A stretch of DNA of 64,000 bases from Aquilaria yunnanensis (Eukaryota > Streptophyta > Magnoliopsida > Malvales > Thymelaeaceae), in contig CM077597.1 of the NCBI GenBank assembly GCA_039654915.1, forward strand, positions 35,190,001 to 35,254,000. The letters are read 5' to 3'. The translations under genes and the position numbers were made by a program. Below, one piece after another: positions 22,129 to 34,849 of this stretch (positions within the stretch are counted from its first letter, which is position 1; every line of letters begins with the position of its first letter). Under the pieces are notes generated by a model that was not told the origin of the DNA, made no database searches, and saw only the letters and a list, made by a program, of their open reading frames with translations.

Positions 22129-22240
22129 ATCCATACTGTTATTAGTGTAATGGGAAAGGTTTTCTTGTGAACTATGAACACACCAGGAATTAATATTTTC
22201 CAAATGTTTTTGCAATTCATTATCAAGCTAGTAAATGATG
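22129..22240 (+). other. Athila internal fragment after LTR copy 1
   Basis: Short stretch whose second half (22197-22240) matches the Athila tail at about 20010-20050; its continuation is found at 24294. No primer site or gag lies between. Confidence 0.5.
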
Positions 22241-24293
22241 GTGGTGGCCTACTTCATCATCAATGTGCAACATGGTGCTGGTGATGCTTGTGTTCTAATT
22301 GTCTACCAGGCAAGTGTAGGGTTTTGAGAGCCAAAGAACTGTAGCAGAAAGTAATCGAAACCTTCAAGGATCCAAGTGAAACTGAGTAAGTCAGGTGTTC
22401 AAAATTTTTTTTACCTAGTTGGCTGAGATCTTTCATCTAACTGTTGAGCTGAATCACAAAGACATGAACAGTTAATGGGTCCAACCTCTCTTAGATCACC
22501 ACGTCTTAGCAGCTGCATCCCTCTTGCACCCACAGTGCTAGCTTGTGTCCTCCAAGGAAAGGAAAGAGAAGAGTGTGGCTGGAACCTTTCAGAACCTTCT
22601 AATTTCATCCTTCTTGGGAGGCTAAGGTTAAGGTGTCAAAATCCTTACTGTATGATGTATATATAGTAAGGCTTAACTCCCAAGCCTAATGGGTTTCAAA
22701 ACCGTAATCCAATTAGGTTTAATTTTGGGCATAATAATGGCTTAACCTTTGGGCCAATTATTAATTTAAAATTCTCATGAAACAAAAACCAAACAATTCA
22801 GCCCATGCACTCAAATAATCTAATTGGCTTTAAGTGTGTGACCCTATAGGCTCCTACCACATTGACAATGATCATAAATCACATTTATGATCACAAACAA
22901 TTAGCGGTGTCTAGCAACACATTATTACTACCTAAGTGACAAGATAGTTGGTGATTTGACTAAACCTTTATGATCATTATTCATATATGCCACTGTCCTT
23001 TTGTCCAATTTATAAGGACCAAGCAGGAATCATGGAATGTGTTACTCTCATATAGCCCAATAAATGGTTTCTTGATTCCCGAGTAAACTAACTTAAACTG
23101 ATGACATTGATATCATATATCAACTTATCTGAGCATGGCCATGCATTTTCTTAGCCTTATTGTATCAAGGGGCCTAGAGATATCACTTAAATTTATAAGA
23201 GAGACAAATTCCATCTTGGCCATATAAATCCCTCCGCAAGATATATGACTTATCCAATGACCACTTTTATGTTCACTCAGTTATGAGCAACATATAGTAG
23301 TTTCAAAGTATGTGACTAACATGTAGGGAACCTTGATGATCTCAAGTCAAAGGACTACATACGCCATGATCACTATGAGAAACACTTATGACACTCATTG
23401 AATGATCTATGTAGCATTCTGTTGATGGGTCAGTCCAGTACACAAGTTCTGCAACTTGTACCCATATGCAGACTACATATCTCATATTAGTCTTCACATA
23501 TGCTAGTCTTTATGTATTATTGCAACCCACTCTACAATACTAGACCAGGGACATTTAAGAATGTCATTATGCTAGGGATATAATTATGTTTGATTACATT
23601 ATGCAGACACAAACAACAAACACAATTATTGGAATGATGCCTCAACAAAATATCACAACTCAATGTGCAAAACACAATCGTCTCATGATTGGCTTTGGGC
23701 ACAACACTAACAGGAAAGCCTTGAAAACATGAAGAAATGTGGCTAAGGGATTTTCTTCGTAGTTTTTTTTTCAGGGTACCTCTGATGGTCAAGTTAGGTG
23801 ATTTGTGAGGAGAATAGAGCAAGGGTGATTAAGAGAACAAATAGAGTAGAGTTACCTCTACCTATGAATGCCTTCAAGCATTTATAAGGTTCAAAGGAGT
23901 TTGGCCTGTAGGGCTTGGCGAGGGTAAGGTTGGCTGCGTGGCCAACTAGATTTGGAAATGTAGAGATTGTACTCTGTAGAATGGCTCTACTAGCTAGCCC
24001 CGAGTATCAGTAAAGGTTCTTTTTGACATGTTGTCTAGTGATAATGGATTTGTCAATGGTCCCCTCAGGCTTGCTATGCACTTGGTGACCCGAAGTCCCT
24101 GTAATGGGGGATACTGCGGTAGTATTTTGGGCATATTGGCCATACTTCAGTAAGGGGTTCTTTGAAGTTCCTGTGAGTAAGACCAAGTATGTCATTCTTC
24201 TACCGAAGTAGATAGCCAGGAGTCTTCTTCGGCATAGTTGTCTCTGATGGTGAAGTCTAGAGGTCTAGTAAGGCAATAGCCCTTCATCCATCA
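22241..24293 (-). mobile_element. Tat-like LTR fragment or solo LTR, split by F2
   Basis: On the minus strand, starting TGATGGATGAAGG at 24293, a TATA box (CTTATAAATG near 23888-23879) is followed by the Tat-like R-U5 words TTGACCATCAGAGGTACC (about 23800-23780). It interrupts Athila tail sequence (22240 to 24294). The left end is uncertain and no clean target duplication was found. Confidence 0.5.
22315..23712 (-). mobile_element. Ty1/copia-like solo LTR, copy F2
   Basis: TGTAGGGTTTTGAGAGCC...ACACTAACA, 1,398 bp, co-linear with F1 and in the same direction. Flanks GCAAG and GGAAA agree at only three of five bases, so the duplication is degenerate or the boundary has eroded. Probably the oldest of the three F copies. 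Confidence 0.75.
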
Positions 24294-24901
24294 AATTGTA
24301 TTGAAAAGCAACTTTTCCATCAAAATTTTTGTGCTTAGTACACTATTTAAAGCTACATTATGAGTTTTATGCTTGGTTATGTGGTTTGATTGGTTAATGG
24401 AAATATGGTGGATTGATCGAGAAATGGAAAAATTTTAAATTGAATAGTTGTTTACTTTCTTGTTCCGTAATGTTGAAGATAAAGCCCCTATTGGTACATT
24501 TGCTAAAAATTGAGAGACATGAAAAAGATGCTAAAAGAAGAGCATATAAATTTTCAATTAATTGGCTATTTTCCATGGTTTGGTGGTATGATTCAATGGT
24601 GTATAGTGAATTCTAGTCTAATAAGGTTTGTACTTTTTACTTTGCCTAAAAATTTGATATTTCCCCTACGAGCTTTGATAGATATGGTAGTGAGCTTGTA
24701 AATGAACTATTTCCATTAACATATTTTTTCTTTGAGATGTGTTAGATTAAATGCTTGATATCTTTTGTTGAGGTCTTGAGTCCTTTAGGGTTTTAATTAT
24801 CTTTTATCTTTTTTGGCTCAAGAGTATGACATAACCTTATTTTTCAAAATTTTCAATTTGGTCTACATGATCCTAGCAAAGGTTCAAGTATGGGGGGAAT
24901 A
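24294..24901 (+). other. Athila tail fragment before LTR copy 2
   Basis: Aligns loosely with 20048-20808, ending in the purine tract GTATGGGGGGAATA. The short frames here are chance. Confidence 0.6.
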
Positions 24902-26144
24902 TGATATATGCTAAGTTATCAATATTTTTATTATGATTTTCCTTGATATTTGCTGGTATAGCTTGTTGTGAATCAGATAAGTACTTCTTAAGCATACTAA
25001 CATGAAAAGTATCACATATGTGACCTAACTTTGGATAAGAATTAGTGCTTAATCACTTCATATTTTATTTTCATGTCATATTTTAGCTCATTTGAAAACA
25101 AGAAGGATTTTGAGGAGTTTTGGAAATGAAATGGACCATTTTAAAAAATCAGAGTGAGCACACTGTTGTTAGGGTTTTGAGGAGTTTGAGGAGTATGTAT
25201 GTCGGGGGCTGTGTTCGACTATTGTTAGGGTTTTCTAAGGCTTTTTTTCCAGATTGAAAAGAAGAAAAAAAAAAGAGTGGCCAATGACAAAAGAGTAGTT
25301 TTAGGGTTCATAGTAGAAGGCTGCAGGAGGTAGTTTTGATGATCAACGCTAATTGATTCATATAGAAGCAAGGAATTCTTAAATGAGAGCACATTCAAAG
25401 ATGGAGTCTTTGATTTCTAGTTTTTTTTTGTTCTTTTTCTATTTATGCATTGAGATGAAGGGCTAAATTCCTAACCATTCTTAAAGTAGATAAACCCTAG
25501 ATTGATATTTTTTCTATGATTATTTTAATTTGATTCAATATAATTTCTTCTGATATATCCACATGTGCTTCAATGTTGTTAGATTCATAAAAGCTTGCTT
25601 ATTGATTCAGTGTCTAAATTTGAGGATGTTAAGGTGACTGCTTTTATGTTTGATTTGACTACCATGTGGGTTAAAGGGGATTGCATGTATGTCTAGAGAT
25701 TAGCTAATGTAAGACCACTGGACTAGGGTCAATCCTAGTTATGAGACTCATAGAACTAGTAATACGTTTTTGGAGGATTTTCATTTGGGAAGAGATTCTG
25801 GTCCATCAACCTAGGAATTGCCTCAAGAGAAAAGTTAATCTAATTCAAGAGTTCCCCTCGGTCCAAGATAATTATATTCCTATTAAAGCAAAATAAAAAT
25901 AGTGCAATGGTATTTCTTGATTATTGATTCATCTGATTTGTTTTCTTTTTGTCCTAGATTTATTTTTATTTACTCCAATAGTTTAATTGATGGTAGTTAG
26001 TTAAACAACTTCTCCGATTGATTAGTTAAATAATAAAAAAAAGGTTTAGTAGCGTAGATAACTTTATTCCCATGAATACCACCTTGATGGTTGCCATATG
26101 CTGCACTATTATGATTAGTGTATATACCTTAAGGTTCCATATCA
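24902..26144 (+). repeat. Athila LTR, copy 2
   Basis: TGATATATGC...TTCCATATCA, following its own purine tract, so it is a 3' LTR. It is co-linear with copy 1, including the AGATAAACCCTAGATTG and GTAGATAACTTTATTCCC blocks. The end is set by TGATAT/ATATCA symmetry and could lie up to about 10 bases further right. Confidence 0.7.
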
Positions 26145-26336
26145 TTGAGAGCTCATAGTTAGATATTTTTGTTCATGTACTTTGGAAGCAATTAATTCCT
26201 TATTCGAGCATCAAAGTCATCAAACCTTTTTCTACGGTAGACCCCTAAATGCCCAATCGATTCATCAACATCCATGTCTAAAAGGCTTGACGGCTCCCTG
26301 GCTACATCACTAGAAATATTCAATTGGTGCTTTCAA
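26145..26336. other. Spacer between inverted Athila LTRs
   Basis: About 190 bases with no gene. Its ends, TTGAGAGC and GCTTTCAA, are near inverted copies of each other, which could be shared LTR or leader bases. Confidence 0.5.
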
Positions 26337-29300
26337 TGATAAGCAACATTTAAGGTAAGTGCACCTATCATCTAGTATAGCATCCAACATGTATCAAGGC
26401 AGTATTCCACAGGGATAAAATTGTCTACCCCTACTGAATCTTTTTCTATTATTTAGCCTGTTACCACCTTAATAAATCGAAAAATTACAGTATAAAGGCA
26501 TAATGGTTATAAACCACTATATAGCATAATTTTCACCATAATGAATGAAATGTGAGGGGTAAAGTGAACAATCTACACCTCCCTAAAAGATTACAATGGT
26601 TACTTGGTACTAAAGGGAGCCCTAAAGGATTGCTTCTTTTATAAGTAATCTATGGGTCTTATTGCAAGATTTCAAGACTTGGGTACTCAATTATACAACT
26701 CTAAAACAGAGATTTTGGAAGGATTTGAATGGTATGGAAGCAATTTTTGGAGGCTGAATTGCATAAAGGAAACAAAAGCTATTATTCAAGAACCTAGGAC
26801 AACTAGGTGTACAATTGTTAACAAAAATAACTTAAGGATGGGGTATTTTTGACAAGAGTCAAAGGTGGCCATTTCTAGCATTATCCCATCCTTTTATTTC
26901 CAGGTTCTAAGGTAAAAAATCTGGGCTAAATATTAGCAAAAAATTCTTTGCTTAAGACATACTTATAGTGACCTAAGTGAGGGTTAAGGTTAAACTAATC
27001 AAGTCAAGTAAAATATCTTGATTTCTTGCCATTTTTTGCCCTTTTTTGTCCCCCACCAGGCACAACCTGTTCCTTAGCTCCTCCATAAGCTTCCACAGCC
27101 ACCATAGCTCAATCTCCCATTAAATCACAAAGGAAGGCAATCAGATGCAACAAGAAAGAGAAAAACCCTAATTTTTGAGTTTATTGTGTATCTCTTGAAC
27201 ATTTCAGTCTTCACAGCTTAGGTAATGGCTTTATCTTCATGTTTAATGGTTTTCTACTGTTCTAAGATAATTATCAAGCATCCATCAAGCTAGGATCATG
27301 CTTGGAAGAGAGCAAAAAGCTCAAGGAACCAAGTATGGGTTAAGGGGCAGTGCATGAACAAGGTTCCAGCCTTACTGTTTTCATGCACTAAGATGGAAGT
27401 GTTTACAGGGCTTTCTAGAGCCCAAGTTAGTACTAACTAAGACCAATTAACCTCCTAAGACGAAGCATTAGCTTGAGGAGGGCTGTCACAGTGATTACAT
27501 ATTGTTTATTTGATTGTTTATGGACTAACCCTAATGATGTATTGCTGCCAGCATTGCATTTGATTGTGTTCTGTTTGTTTGTGCATTTGGATGGCTATAT
27601 TTTTTGTATATGTGCTTCTTTTTTGTGTTTTTATGTCTTTTTATTTCAGGTATGTTGCTGGGAATTCAAGTTTCTAATGATAAGCCCTTACTAAGTTTCT
27701 TCAAAGAGACTTACCCCCTTTCCATCCATTTTTGGAGCACCTGAAAGAGAGCATTTGAAATAATAGATGTCCTTTGAATTTCTGTGTGAAATTTCAGGTA
27801 TATTAACTTCCATATGTTGAGTTGTAAACTGGAAAGTTTCAAGATTTTTTTAGCACATTAGCTATTTTTATTAATGGTACTTTCTGTCTTATGCAGCAGC
27901 TGGTCCCTTAAAGTTTCTGGCGTGCTTAGTGCTTTTGAAGTTCTCCAAGAAGCTTAGTGTCATGTATGTGGTGCATAAATTCATGTAAATGATCTGGTTA
28001 TGTTGTATGTGTAGTGTGAGAAGGATATATGGATCAATGGAGTGTGGTTTGAAGTGTGTATCTGTCCATATGGTGTTTATGGGCTGTTTTGATGGCATTT
28101 TTATGAATGATGGTTAGAAGGGCCATAAATGTAGGGGAATGGTTTTACCATGTGTATAAGACATATATGGACACTACCAAGTGGGTTTTTCACCTGGAAA
28201 TGAAGTGTATGAATATTATGAAATTTTGTATGGGCATAATGGTCAATAGTGGCTAAAATTTGGTACCTTGTACTCCAGCTGCCATAACTTTCTGTACATA
28301 AGGAATTTGGCTATGAAATTTTAACCACACTTAGAAATCTTCAAGATGAATAACTTTGCTTTTGAATCACTAGATTTGGTGCCTTGTAGCCAGAGTTATG
28401 GCCTGTCAAAATTGGCTGATTTTGCTGAGCACGGTTCATATGATCATTTTTACCCGGTTAAGTGTAAAATCCATAATTATAAACTTAGATGGATTTAATG
28501 TCTCAAACCTATTTCCCTATGAAGGCTTAAGGGTATTAAAGGGTTTAAAACCTTGAGGGCACAGGAGAACATAGGTAGAATTCGAGTTGGACACGGTGTG
28601 AAAGTTTGGAAAAAAAAATGCGCACCAATAGCATCATGTGTGCATATGATTGTACATGCACTTGGGGATTTTACTTAAATTCTATGTTGGCCAGTGATAA
28701 AGAATTTCATTATCATCATTTCTTCTAGATGAAATTGTATGAGAATATGTGTGTGATGGTTGGACCAATATACACATCTTTGCATAATGACCAAGAAGGC
28801 CACTTGGGTAAACATAGTGCACATATTCTACTTGGCCTACAGGACACGGACTGCCTGGGGCTTGAGCTCACTAAAATTGATCACTATATTTCAATACTCA
28901 GAGTGGTAACATAGCCAATCAATTGCCAAGGTTGTGTAACTATCTACTAAAAATTAAACTACTATAGTGAATAAAATAAAATAAATATTGGGCAACAAGA
29001 AAAATAAATCAAACAAATCAACAACCAGTTTATCTTTACCTTACAAGCAATTCCTTCGACCCACATGAGTACAAACTCAAACATACAAGTAGTTACTTAA
29101 CATGCTTGAAATCAAAACATATTTAATTAAACCAACAACAACAAAGCACAATGGATAGATTCCAAGAAAATTATATTTAATTCAAAAAAAATAATCATAG
29201 AAGTAATATTATCCTAGGGTTCATCTACTCTAAGCATGAGTAGGTATTTGGCTTATCATCCAAATATATAAACACAAAAAAATACAAGAAAACTAGAAAA

Positions 29301-29878
29301 CAAAGACTCCATCTTTGAATATCTTTTCATCCAAGAGATCTTTGCCTCAACGCAAATCAATCGGTGTTAATCATCTGACTATCTTCTGTAGCCTTCTACT
29401 ACTAACCCTAAACTCTAGAATTGTGTCTCTTTTCATCTTTTTTACCTCTCACTCAAACTCCAATAAAAATCTTGAGAAAACCTTAACAGCAGTTGAACAT
29501 GGCCACTAACATGGGTGTATTTCAAACTATGTCTGACCGTTGACTGTGAAACTTCATTAAAACATTAATGACATGGTTCCAAACATGACCATGAAAGCAA
29601 ACACTAGCGTGCTCATCAAGACACGGGCATGTTAACAGCTGAAAACCAACATAAGAGTAACACATCCCTAACGTGGGCATGTTTATGACAGTGTTCACTC
29701 TATTTTCTCTAAAATCTTCGAATTCAACTCCAAACTCATCAAAATTGTCCCTTTTCATAAAAGCTAAAATCTAACATGGAACTAAAATATGAATCAATTA
29801 AGCACTAATTCATATAAAAACTACTCAAGAAATAAGCATATATCAAGGAAAATCATAGTAAAAATATGTACCATATAG
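26337..29878 (-). repeat. Athila LTR, copy 3, inverted and interrupted
   Basis: Read on the minus strand it starts near 29878 (CTATATGGTAC, the TG start decayed), contains AGAGTAGATGAACCCTAGG and ends with GATAGGTGCACTTACC...TATCA at 26337. The chromovirus solo LTR 26459-28911 is inserted. No purine tract precedes it, so it may be a solo LTR or a 5' LTR. Confidence 0.65.
26459..28911 (+). mobile_element. C-family chromovirus solo LTR with exact duplication
   Basis: TGTTACCACC...GTGGTAACA, 2,453 bp, flanked by TAGCC on both sides (26454-26458, 28912-28916). It is a diverged copy of the LTRs of element C; the purine tract and primer site are absent on both sides. It has split the inverted Athila LTR. 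Confidence 0.88.
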
Positions 29879-30053
29879 CACAAATCAATGGAACTCCAAT
29901 GACAACTAACTTTTTAAATTTTATTCATACTTAGCCAAGTAGGGTGACCAGTCTTCCTAACAAAGCATGAGCTTAGAAGCAACAAAATACCTTTCAACAA
30001 GTTTTTATCACAAAACCTTTTTCACCAGCACAACAAAATTCTACCAGGCCATA
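29879..30053. other. Short unassigned gap
   Basis: About 175 bases between the inverted Athila LTR and element D; nothing recognised. Confidence 0.4.
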
Positions 30054-30918
30054 TGTTACCACCTCACAAAAATGTGAGACTTACAAGTGTGGCATAATGG
30101 TAAAAAACACCATTATATTATGTAATTTTCTTCATAATGATTGAAGTATGAGCAGTAAAAGGTATAATGAACAACTCCTTAAAAGTGTTCTAAGTTGGTA
30201 ACTTGGACCCAAGAAAAGCCTTAAGGATTGCTTGCTTTTCAAGTAACTTATGGACCTTTTTGTAAGGTTTTGGAAATTTGGGTACTTAATTGCAAAACTC
30301 TCAAGAAAGAGCCTTGGACAGTTATGGGAAGGATATGAATGGTATGAAAGTGCTATTGGAGGACCAAATTGCTCATGAAAGACAAGTTTGGACAAAGGAA
30401 ACACTAAAGGCATTAAAGACCTAAAGGTCTTAATGTAAACCTTAAGGCATTCAAGCTTTTGACTTAAGTCAAAGGGTGGAATTGTGGGGCTATCCCACCA
30501 TGGGGGAGGCAGCTATGGCTTGATAAATAGTCAAAAGGTGGGTAAAATGTGGACCAATAAGTTTAGGAGAAAGAAATCATGCTTATGGGCAAAGAAAATG
30601 ATATAAAGCATGGTTAAGGCTAATAAGGATGATTAGTGTCCTAAAGCCAATTTAAGAAGCCAAACTAAATTTTTCTTCTCTCATATTCGACCCAACCAAC
30701 CACCACCCTCCTCCATACTTCTTCCGTAGCTCCTCCAAATCCACCATACCTCCAAGATTGAAATTGAAGGCAAAAGGAAGCAATTAGAAGCAAACTAGAG
30801 CTATTACTTGAACACATCAAGGATCAAGCTTCAAATTCAGCCTACTCATCTTGGTGAGGGTTCTCTTCCTCTCATGGATTGTTTACTATATTTTCAAGCA
30901 TCCATGGAACTAGGGCTA

Positions 30919-32353
30919 TGTTAGTGTTGTGGCCAAAAGCCAATCATGAGATGATTGTATTTTCGACATTGAGGCATAATATTTTATTGAGGCATTAATC
31001 CAATAATTATGTTTATTATTCTATTTCTGCATAACATAATCAAACATAATTACAACCCTAGAATCATAGAATTCTTAAATATCCTAGGTCAAGTATTATT
31101 GTGGAGTGGGTTACAATAATACATAACGACTAGCATATGTGGAGACTTAATATGAGATATATAGTCTACATATGGGTACAAGTTGGAGAACTTGTGTACT
31201 ACATCGACCTGCCATGAGAATACTACATGGATCGTTATATGAGTGCCATAAGTGATTCTCATAATGGTCATGGTATATGTAGTCCTTTGACCTAAGGTCA
31301 TCAAGGTTCACTACATGTGAGTCATATACTTTGATACTTCCCATTATTACTCATAACTGAGTGAACTTGAAGGAGGTCATTGGGTATGACACATATCATG
31401 TGGAGGGTTTTGTATGATCAAGAAGGGATTTGTCCCTCCTATGTAACAGGGTGATATCTTCAGGCCCCTTGATAGAGTGGAACTTCGAAAATGCATGGCT
31501 ATGCTTGGATAAGTTGATATATGATATCAATGTCATCAGTTTTAGCTAGTCTATTGGGTAATCAAGAAACCATAGATCGGGCTATACAAAAGTGACACAT
31601 TCCATATCTCATGCTTGGTCTTGATATCTTGGACAAAGGGACAATGGCATATATGGATAATGATCATAGAGGTTTAGTCAAATCACCGACAATCTTGTCA
31701 CTTGGGTAGCAATGATGTGTTGCTAGAGACCACTCATTGCTTATGATCATAAATGTGATTTATGATCATTGCCAACTTGGTAAGAGCTTATTGGGTCATA
31801 CACATAAAACCTAGTTAGATTATTTGAGTTCACATGCTAATTTATTTGGGTTATGTTTCATGATAATTTTGTATTAATAATTGGCCCAAAAGTTGAGCCA
31901 TGATTAAGCCCAAAATTAAACCTAATTGGATTAGGGCTTTGAAACCCATTAGGCTAGGAAGTTAGGTCTCACTATAAGTACATCATATAGTGAGAAATTC
32001 CCAGCTCTTACCCTAGCCTGCCAAAAGGATGAAATCAAAAGAGTTTTGAAAAACCAACCGCACTCTTCTCTTACCATTCCTTGAAGGACACAAGCCAGCA
32101 TTGCGAGTGTAAGAGAAATGTATCTATCAGGGTATGGTGAAGGTGTGGTGATCCTGAGAGGCTCGTGTAGATACCATAGAGAGCTTGAACATGTCAACTG
32201 TTCAGGTTTTGTGATTCGACTCAACAATTGGGTGAAAAATCTCAACTGAATTAGATATGAAAATTTTGAACACCTGGTTTACCCCATTTCACTTGGATCT
32301 TGGAGGGTTTTGATTATATTTTGCAATGCTTGTATGGCTCCCAAAACCCTACA
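30919..32353 (+). mobile_element. Ty1/copia-like solo LTR, copy F3
   Basis: TGTTAGTGTTGTGG...CAAAACCCTACA, 1,435 bp, opposite in direction to F1 and F2. Flanks GGCTA (30914-30918) and AGCTA (32354-32358) form a duplication with one change. The uninterrupted site survives in the copy at 53463-53478 (GAGCTATGGCTAAGCTTGG), which confirms the insertion point. Confidence 0.85.
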
Positions 32354-33380
32354 AGCTAAGCTTGGAAGAGAGCAATGAGCTTGATGAACCAAGCTTAGTG
32401 AGGGGAGTGCACTTATTGAAGGTTTTGTGACCTAGTGTGAAGTGTATAATGATGGCAGTGAAGTAAGGGTTTTTAGAGCCCAAAGTTAGTACTAACTTGT
32501 GTTAAAATCTTCCTAAGACCAAGCATTAGCTTGAGGAGGGCTTCCATAGAAATTTACTTAGGTTCATTGCATGTTTTATGCACTAACCTATGGTTTTTAT
32601 TGCTGCTGCATTTCATGTGTTTCTTGCTTATGAATGGCTACTGCATTTGGTTGCTATATCTTGTATATATGCATTGTGGTTTTGTGTTTTAGTGTCTTTA
32701 GATACAGGTTTTAGTGATGGTCACATTTCCTTAAGAAACCAAGTGTTTCCCTTACTAAGTTTCACAATGAAACTTACTCCCCTCAATTCTGCCATTTTAG
32801 GTCCAGCAGAAAGATCACATTCAAACTAGCCTTTGTGGTTTGATTTTTGATCTAGAATTTCAGGTACATGAACTTTCATGTGTCTAGTTATGATCTAAAA
32901 ATTTTGGTAGTTTTAGGAGCGGATTTGTTATTTTTAGTGATGGTGCTTATTGTGATATGCAGCAGTTGTCCAGCATCTTATATCTGGAGTCCTTTGTATC
33001 TCAGGCACTCCTATAACTTAGGGTTCATATTTAGCCAAGTTAAGACCATTATGTAGTTCATGTATGGATGTACATGTAGTGTATGTAAATTGAGAGAAGT
33101 ACGTGAACATTTGAGTAATGTTTTGGCTATGTCCGTGATGTGCTACAAAGCTGCCTAAATGTGAATGATAGGCTGCTTACTTGTAAATTTTTTTTTGGCC
33201 ACATAAAGTTACTAGATGCAAGAGCATGTAATTCTTATGTGTATTGGACACGTATGGGATAGCCTTGGAGGGCTTACCCTTTGTGAATGAAGTGTTTACA
33301 CACTTATAAAATTTTGTATAGGCAAAATGGTCATAAAGTGACTATAATTTTGATTCTGCACTCAAAGTTCTATATCTCCC

Positions 33381-34113
33381 TGATAGCTGAAGGGCTATCA
33401 CCCACAAAAACCTTCTCCCTTGATGGAACGTAACACCACCCTCAGAAATTCATAACACCAACCTTTGGAGGAATGTCTCCACCACCCTCAGTAGTACACA
33501 TAGCTGACTTTGGGAAAAAGGCTTATCGCCGCCATCAAAGGTCCATAGTACCAACCTCGGGAGCATAAGTTCACCATCCTTGATAGATGAAAATGTCTCC
33601 CTAAGATGGTCCTCCCATCTGAAGGGCCTTCTCTAGTAGCCCCAGGGAAAATCCCTGCCCGAAGGGGTCTCACACCTCTATTGGGGTCTTATGGAGAAAC
33701 GACAAATACAGTCAACGGATCTCTGACAAAGAAGCCTCGCACATGCCCCTACCCTCTAGCTGAAACTGCCTATGGTTAGCTGGAGATACCTGTCTCTGAA
33801 GGTATGGACTAGATCTAGCCAAACATGTGTCCTGATTTGCACAGGCTATGCAAAACAGCCTTCTCCCCCCATCCTCCAGTAGATACTTAGAAGGTTCCTA
33901 AGTAACAACGACGGGACTCTCTCTCTTTCTTACTCCGTGCTCCTGGCAACTTGTCTCCTATATACTAACTTGGGCATTGGAGGCTCCTCCCTTAAAAATA
34001 CACTACTAGGAGCTGCTAACCCACATTCTTCAAAAGTCTTGCAGATACATTCCGATCGAAAATTTTTCTCTCAAGCCCAGCATGTCATACAATCAAGATG
34101 TCACTGGGTATCA
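33381..34113. mobile_element. 733-bp solo LTR of an unassigned family
   Basis: Absent from all sister LTRs. It starts TGATAGC and ends GGTATCA, with CTCCC (33376-33380) and CTCCT (34114-34118) as a 5-bp duplication with one change; the empty site reads CTCCCTGTGTAGAATG at about 54492. It holds three degenerate 45-48-bp tandem units (from 33451, 33499 and 33544). Direction unknown. Confidence 0.75.
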
Positions 34114-34716
34114 CTCCTTGCGTAGAATGAACCTTGGTATGAAATCTTTACCACATCTAGAGCACATCTAGGGGTTGAACTAAGATTTGGAATTTCTAAA
34201 TTTAGAGCCCTGTAGCCAAAGATATGACGTTGCAAGGTTGTCTACGTTACTGTTCATTTGGTTAGAATTTTGTAACAAACTTAAAAAATCCATAACTTGG
34301 TCCACAGGTGGGCTATTGATGTAAAACCAAATTCCTTGATTTTATTAAAGACTTTACTTGATATTAAATCAAAGAAAATAGGGAGTTACAAGGCTAGATT
34401 AATACAGTTCTTTGGAAGAAGTTTCAGGTGCAGTGGCTAGTCATTTGCACTTAATAAGATTGCCTAATGTGTGGTAGCCAAGATTAAGACTTGTGCTAGT
34501 GTTTTCCTTCCTTGCTGCCATGGTGTGCATAAAATGTTAATATATGTGTAATTGTTGGACCAATATGCATGCATTTACATAGTGTCCAAGAGGGCCACTT
34601 GGGTATGCACATTAAGGATATTGTTCCTATGGCCAACAGAACATACCAATCCTGGGAGTTTTAAATGCTAAATTTTGGCACCATAACCGGACTACCCTAG
34701 AGTGGGTAATAGATTT

Positions 34717-34728
34717 TGGTATCAGAGC
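34717..34728 (+). other. Element D primer-binding site
   Basis: TGGTATCAGAGC five bases after the LTR end. Confidence 0.88.
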
Positions 34729-34849
34729 ATGGTTTACACACATACATAGCATATAGTTGCACTGCATGCTAGCTACATACATGAACTTAGTGTGGTCAGC
34801 TGCCAGTGTTAAGTACCATTAAAATACCTATGATTTTATATGTGCTCTA

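Larger units (their letters stand above)
30054..34711 (+). repeat. Element D 5' LTR, interrupted
   Basis: TGTTACCACC...GGGTAATA (the last TAACA decayed to TAATA). Once the solo LTRs at 30919-32353 and 33381-34113 are set aside, it is the same length class (about 2.47 kb) as other C-family LTRs and co-linear with them. Confidence 0.85.
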
